A stretch of DNA of 64,000 nucleotides from Kistimonas sp964291505 (GTDB lineage: Bacteria > Pseudomonadota > Gammaproteobacteria > Pseudomonadales > Endozoicomonadaceae), in contig OZ220216.1 in assembly GCA_964291505.2 (NCBI GenBank), forward strand, positions 1,736,001-1,800,000. The letters are read 5' to 3'. Numbering within the stretch: position 1 is the first letter of the stretch; the number at the start of each line of letters is the position of its first letter. The notes below the pieces were generated by a model, which saw only the letters and a program-made list of their open reading frames with translations, searched no databases and had not been told where the DNA came from. Positions 61,248-64,000 of the stretch are shown here, piece after piece. A program made the position numbers and the translations under genes.

Positions 61248-63155
61248 TCAGCTTTCTGAATCCTGCGCAAAGCGCTTAATATCCGCAGTATTTTTCAGAT
61301 CCTGCTGATACTCACCAAACAGTGCTTCTCCCATGCGCATGGACAGAATGTTGCCTATTGTCTGGACTTGCTCAGACTCAACAGCCTCCGATCCCTGCAC
61401 TACCTTATTCACCGCAACGACAACCACATCACCATTGGGAAGGGTTGTTTTACCATAACTAGGCATATCGCCTTGCGGATGTGGCAATTTAAACGCATCC
61501 ATCAGTAGCTGCTGAGGCATATCGTCTTCTGCACGTCTGGCAGTTTCTTTGATCTGCCACTCTACCGCGTAGTCATTGGCAACAGCATCGCCAACGCCAC
61601 CTGCATTAAGTGCTGCGAGGATAGCATCGGCCTTGTCGTTGAGCTGCTGGTCTGCCTGCTCCTTCTGGATTTGCGCAACGATAGCATCACGCACCACTGA
61701 CAAAGGCTTCACCTCTGGCTGCTTGTGCTCCTTGATACGAACAACTGCGACTTTACCCGGCCCTATATCCAAAGGCTCACTATTTGCCTGCAGGTTCAGT
61801 ACATCATCACTGAAGGCCGCGTCGATTACCGCACGATTTTCAGTAATACCTTCACCCCCACTACGGCCAAACAGATCAGTTGATTGTACGTCGAGACCCA
61901 ATTCTTCCGCAGGCTGCTGGAGATCTGCTGCTTCAAAGCTGATATCAGCCAGCTTCTGAGATTGCTCAACAAACAGCGGATCTACGGCGCTTTCCTTAAG
62001 CTCTCTCACTAATTCATTTCGCATATCAGCCAGTGTTGGGATATCTGCATCAGTACCTGCAGTGCGCTTAATCAACACCACCCCAAAATCGGTTAATACG
62101 GGCTGGGAAACTTCGCCCTTCGCGAGAGCTGCCAAGGCTTCATCGAAAGCAGCACCAAGGAAACCGGTCTCAACAGCACCTAAATCGCCGCCTTTGGCTG
62201 CAGAATCAGGCTCCTCGGAATATCGACGGGCCAATACGGCAAAGTCTTCGCCCTTATTCGTACGCTGCTTGAGTTCATCCGCAAGCGCCAGAGTCGCCTT
62301 TTCGTCGCGAGAATTGCTGGGTTCCAGCAGAATCATGGAGGCGGTAACGGTATTGTCAGCTTTCTCTTTCAGATCAGCCACACGGGATTCATAGCGTGCC
62401 TTAATATCCGCTTCGCTGACATCAATCTGATCTGCCAGCTTGGATCGATCCAGAACCACATACTCCAGGCTGACCTGCTCAGGTGTCATGTAGTCAGCCT
62501 GGTGATCCTGATAATAAGCCTCAATGGTCGCATCATCGACCTTCACAGCATCTCGCGCTGCAGCGACATCCAGTGTCAGCCAAGCAATATCACGGGTCTG
62601 CTGCTGTATATCCGTCAGCATCTGCACTTCGTACGGCGTGGCAAATTCAGAGCCAGCAATACTGGCACGAATATGAGATGCCAGCAGCTCTTCCCGGAGA
62701 TACTGTCGGAATTGCAGCGGTGTCATACCCAGAGAGCGCACCAGTTGCTGGAAACGGTTGGCGTCAAACTGGCCATCAACCTGGAATTCTGGTGTGGAGC
62801 GGATCAGTTGATCGACACTCTGGACAGAAATGGACATCCCCACCCGATCGGCGTACTGACGGACCACTTCCTTCTGGATCAAACCTTCCAGTGCAGCCTG
62901 TTGCAGCATCTGCTCATTGAACATGGAGGGGTCGAAGTTACCGCCCAGCTGCTGCATCAATAACCGACGCTGTTGATCAACCGCCTGCATCAGTTGCTGC
63001 TGGGTGATCTCCTGACCATTCACTTCGGCGACTTCAGGGTTATTTGGATTCGGAGCCAGTGACTCCAGACCGAAGATAGCAAAGGTAAAGGCAATAAAGG
63101 CAATAATCGCCTTGGCGATCCAGCCCTGGGCCTTATCCCTCATGTTTTGCAGCAT
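61248..63155 (-). CDS. ppiD: Periplasmic folding chaperone PpiD
   Basis: A 635-aa SurA-like chaperone anchored in the inner membrane near the Sec translocon. The N-terminal anchor is GWIAKAIIAFIAFTFAIFGL. The SurA-N chaperone domain includes EVAEVNGQEITQQQLMQAVD. The parvulin domain (about 265-365) is seen in FAVLARRYSEEPDSAAKGGD and FDEALAALAKGEVSQPVLTD. As in other PpiD proteins this domain is probably inactive. It is followed on the same strand by nothing before the fabI terminator, and preceded by hupB. Confidence 0.95.
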   Translation of the reverse strand: MLQNMRDKAQGWIAKAIIAFIAFTFAIFGLESLAPNPNNPEVAEVNGQEITQQQLMQAVDQQRRLLMQQLGGNFDPSMFNEQMLQQAALEGLIQKEVVRQYADRVGMSISVQSVDQLIRSTPEFQVDGQFDANRFQQLVRSLGMTPLQFRQYLREELLASHIRASIAGSEFATPYEVQMLTDIQQQTRDIAWLTLDVAAARDAVKVDDATIEAYYQDHQADYMTPEQVSLEYVVLDRSKLADQIDVSEADIKARYESRVADLKEKADNTVTASMILLEPSNSRDEKATLALADELKQRTNKGEDFAVLARRYSEEPDSAAKGGDLGAVETGFLGAAFDEALAALAKGEVSQPVLTDFGVVLIKRTAGTDADIPTLADMRNELVRELKESAVDPLFVEQSQKLADISFEAADLQQPAEELGLDVQSTDLFGRSGGEGITENRAVIDAAFSDDVLNLQANSEPLDIGPGKVAVVRIKEHKQPEVKPLSVVRDAIVAQIQKEQADQQLNDKADAILAALNAGGVGDAVANDYAVEWQIKETARRAEDDMPQQLLMDAFKLPHPQGDMPSYGKTTLPNGDVVVVAVNKVVQGSEAVESEQVQTIGNILSMRMGEALFGEYQQDLKNTADIKRFAQDSES

Positions 63156-63302
63156 AGAAACCTCAACAACGTCCTGTGAATCGAATTCTGTATGAATGCA
63201 ACAACCTGATAGTCAACCGGCCAATCCTGCACCAGACTGCGCGGGCTTTTCCGGCCAAGGCCTACTGTGCACGTCATAGGATGAAAAGTAGTGAATAATA
63301 AT

Positions 63303-63332
63303 AAAAAGGCGTATCCATGGATACGCCTTTTT
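63303..63332. terminator. Terminator between hupB and ppiD
   Basis: A perfect 30-bp palindrome with core GGCGTATCC/GGATACGCC and outer A5/T5 runs, so it can act in both directions. It ends hupB transcription before ppiD. Confidence 0.9.
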
Positions 63333-63425
63333 CATCTCAACCCTGCACACGGAAAGTTCGCACTTATAACGGAACAGCGCCCAACAGGCATCACCATTAG
63401 CGTTACAGGGTGAGCATCAGTGATC

Positions 63426-63698
63426 TTAATTAACCGCGTCCTTCAAAGCCTTGCCCGCTTTAAAGCTGGGGATCTTGGCTGCGGCAATCTGGATCGGCTG
63501 GCCAGTCTGAGGGTTACGGCCGGTACGTGCAGCACGCTCCTTGACCCCAAAGGTTCCAAATCCAACCAGGGCAACCTGGTCACCACTCTTCAATGCACTG
63601 GTGATGGACTCTACAACCGCATCCAGCGCGCGACCGGCAGCTGCTTTCGGGATATCCGCAGATTCAGCAATTGTCTCGATCAGTTCAGACTTGTTCAC
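63426..63698 (-). CDS. hupB: DNA-binding protein HU-beta
   Basis: A 90-aa histone-like nucleoid protein. It begins MNKSELIETIAESADIPKAA; the DNA-binding arm is FGTFGVKERAARTGRNPQTG QPIQIAAAK, and the end is IPSFKAGKALKDAVN. Full length and free of changes at conserved positions. In relatives it follows lon and precedes ppiD, as it would here. It has its own strong promoter. Confidence 0.97.
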   Translation of the reverse strand: MNKSELIETIAESADIPKAAAGRALDAVVESITSALKSGDQVALVGFGTFGVKERAARTGRNPQTGQPIQIAAAKIPSFKAGKALKDAVN

Positions 63699-64000
63699 TT
63701 CATTCCCCTTCTTGTGACGTGGTGTTTCGATGGTCTACGCAAGGGCTCAGCCATCGTGGTACATGCTTCACCAGTTTTTCCGGTTATTTCTGTCACACAC
63801 TAACCAGAAAGGGGTGATGACTGAATGGGCATACCGGAAGGAACTGCCATACATTTCGACCTGCAAAAACCGCAAAGTTTTATACCAATACGCTTCAGTC
63901 ACTGTCAAGAAAGCCCCGCCCTGCAAGGGTTTCAGAGATGCAGAATCAGTATAAATAGACTATTTTCCGGCAGGTCGTGTAGAAAATCGAAGAATATTAC
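63699..64000. other. hupB leader and upstream region
   Basis: A 302-bp stretch up to the window edge with no gene that I can support. It holds the hupB promoter and a leader of about 170 nt. The lon gene, expected upstream from synteny, is not visible here. Confidence 0.6.
63879..63908 (-). promoter_or_regulatory. Sigma70 promoter of hupB
   Basis: On the minus strand, consensus -35 TTGACA (63903-63908) and -10 TATAAA (63879-63884) 18 bp apart. The expected start near 63872 gives a leader of about 170 nt before the hupB ATG. Confidence 0.8.

Noticed and set aside
1..64000. tRNA, rRNA, CRISPR arrays, intact transposases, prophage genes
   Set aside because: No cloverleaf with CCA-type arms, no rRNA signature, no regularly spaced repeats and no transposase or integrase motifs were seen on either strand.
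63699..64000. 3' end of lon, expected upstream of hupB
   Set aside because: No frame in this stretch shows a Lon C-terminus; if lon is present it ends beyond the window.

Overview
This 64 kb window is chromosomal DNA from a gammaproteobacterium, most likely a marine, animal-associated member of the Oceanospirillales/Endozoicomonadaceae group; that placement is my inference. Supporting signs are a gacA/uvrY-uvrC pair, fimL, nhaB, DUF934 next to cysI, a nagC-type chitobiose/GlcNAc locus with a fused EIIA-HPr-EI protein, and a secreted sphingomyelinase carrying a ricin-type lectin domain. From memory, the half from about 34 kb to the end follows the gene order of Pseudomonas aeruginosa PA1838 back to PA1804 (cysI ... 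sohB ... nudC, fimL, enoyl-CoA hydratase, nhaB, dnaQ, rnhA, gloB, mltD, two yejA, yejB, yejE, yejF, fabI, ppiD, hupB). That half is therefore an ancestral core block. I see no rRNA, tRNA, CRISPR array or intact insertion sequence.

Layout. 1-1.3 kb: 5' part of uvrC and its upstream regulator gene uvrY (minus strand). 1.5-5.3 kb: electron-transfer-flavoprotein module, with etfB intact, etfA and ETF-ubiquinone oxidoreductase broken by several single-base shifts, and a PsrA-type operator in front of the oxidoreductase. 5.4-12.8 kb: DUF1285, a YiiX-like hydrolase, a candidate small RNA, an SLC13 permease, a frameshifted HD hydrolase, a frameshifted sphingomyelinase-lectin, DUF2288 and a coiled-coil protein. 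A 41-bp element occurs twice here in inverted orientation (about 7.2 and 11.7 kb) and brackets the permease/HD/sphingomyelinase block. 13-22.2 kb: sdaA, pepD, a MOSC protein, an RND efflux adaptor and pump, and fieF. 22.4-30.4 kb: divergent GlcNAc locus, with nagE, the EIIA-HPr-EI fusion and a cysteine-less EIIB-like protein on the minus strand and nagB-nagA-nagC on the plus strand. 30.4-42.7 kb: glutaredoxin-like protein, two CPA2 antiporters, an unrecognised secreted protein, DUF2970, a 35-aa membrane peptide, cysI-DUF934, acuI/yhdH, sohB, an SCP2 protein, a membrane protein and a TSUP permease. 42.7-50.2 kb: nudC, fimL, a crotonase, nhaB, an orphan 95-aa protein, dnaQ, rnhA and a methyltransferase. 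50.3-64 kb: gloB, mltD, the yejAABEF peptide importer, fabI, ppiD and hupB.

How the genes work together. GlcNAc entering through NagE is phosphorylated by the EIIA-HPr-EI fusion, then deacetylated by NagA and deaminated by NagB; NagC is the likely repressor of both divergent arms. YejAABEF imports oligopeptides, and PepD and SdaA degrade dipeptides and serine. ETF and its oxidoreductase would pass beta-oxidation electrons to the quinone pool, with PsrA as the likely fatty-acid-responsive repressor. Every frameshift found lies between 1.5 and 10.2 kb. Whether that reflects pseudogene formation or a poor stretch of sequence cannot be decided from the window alone.
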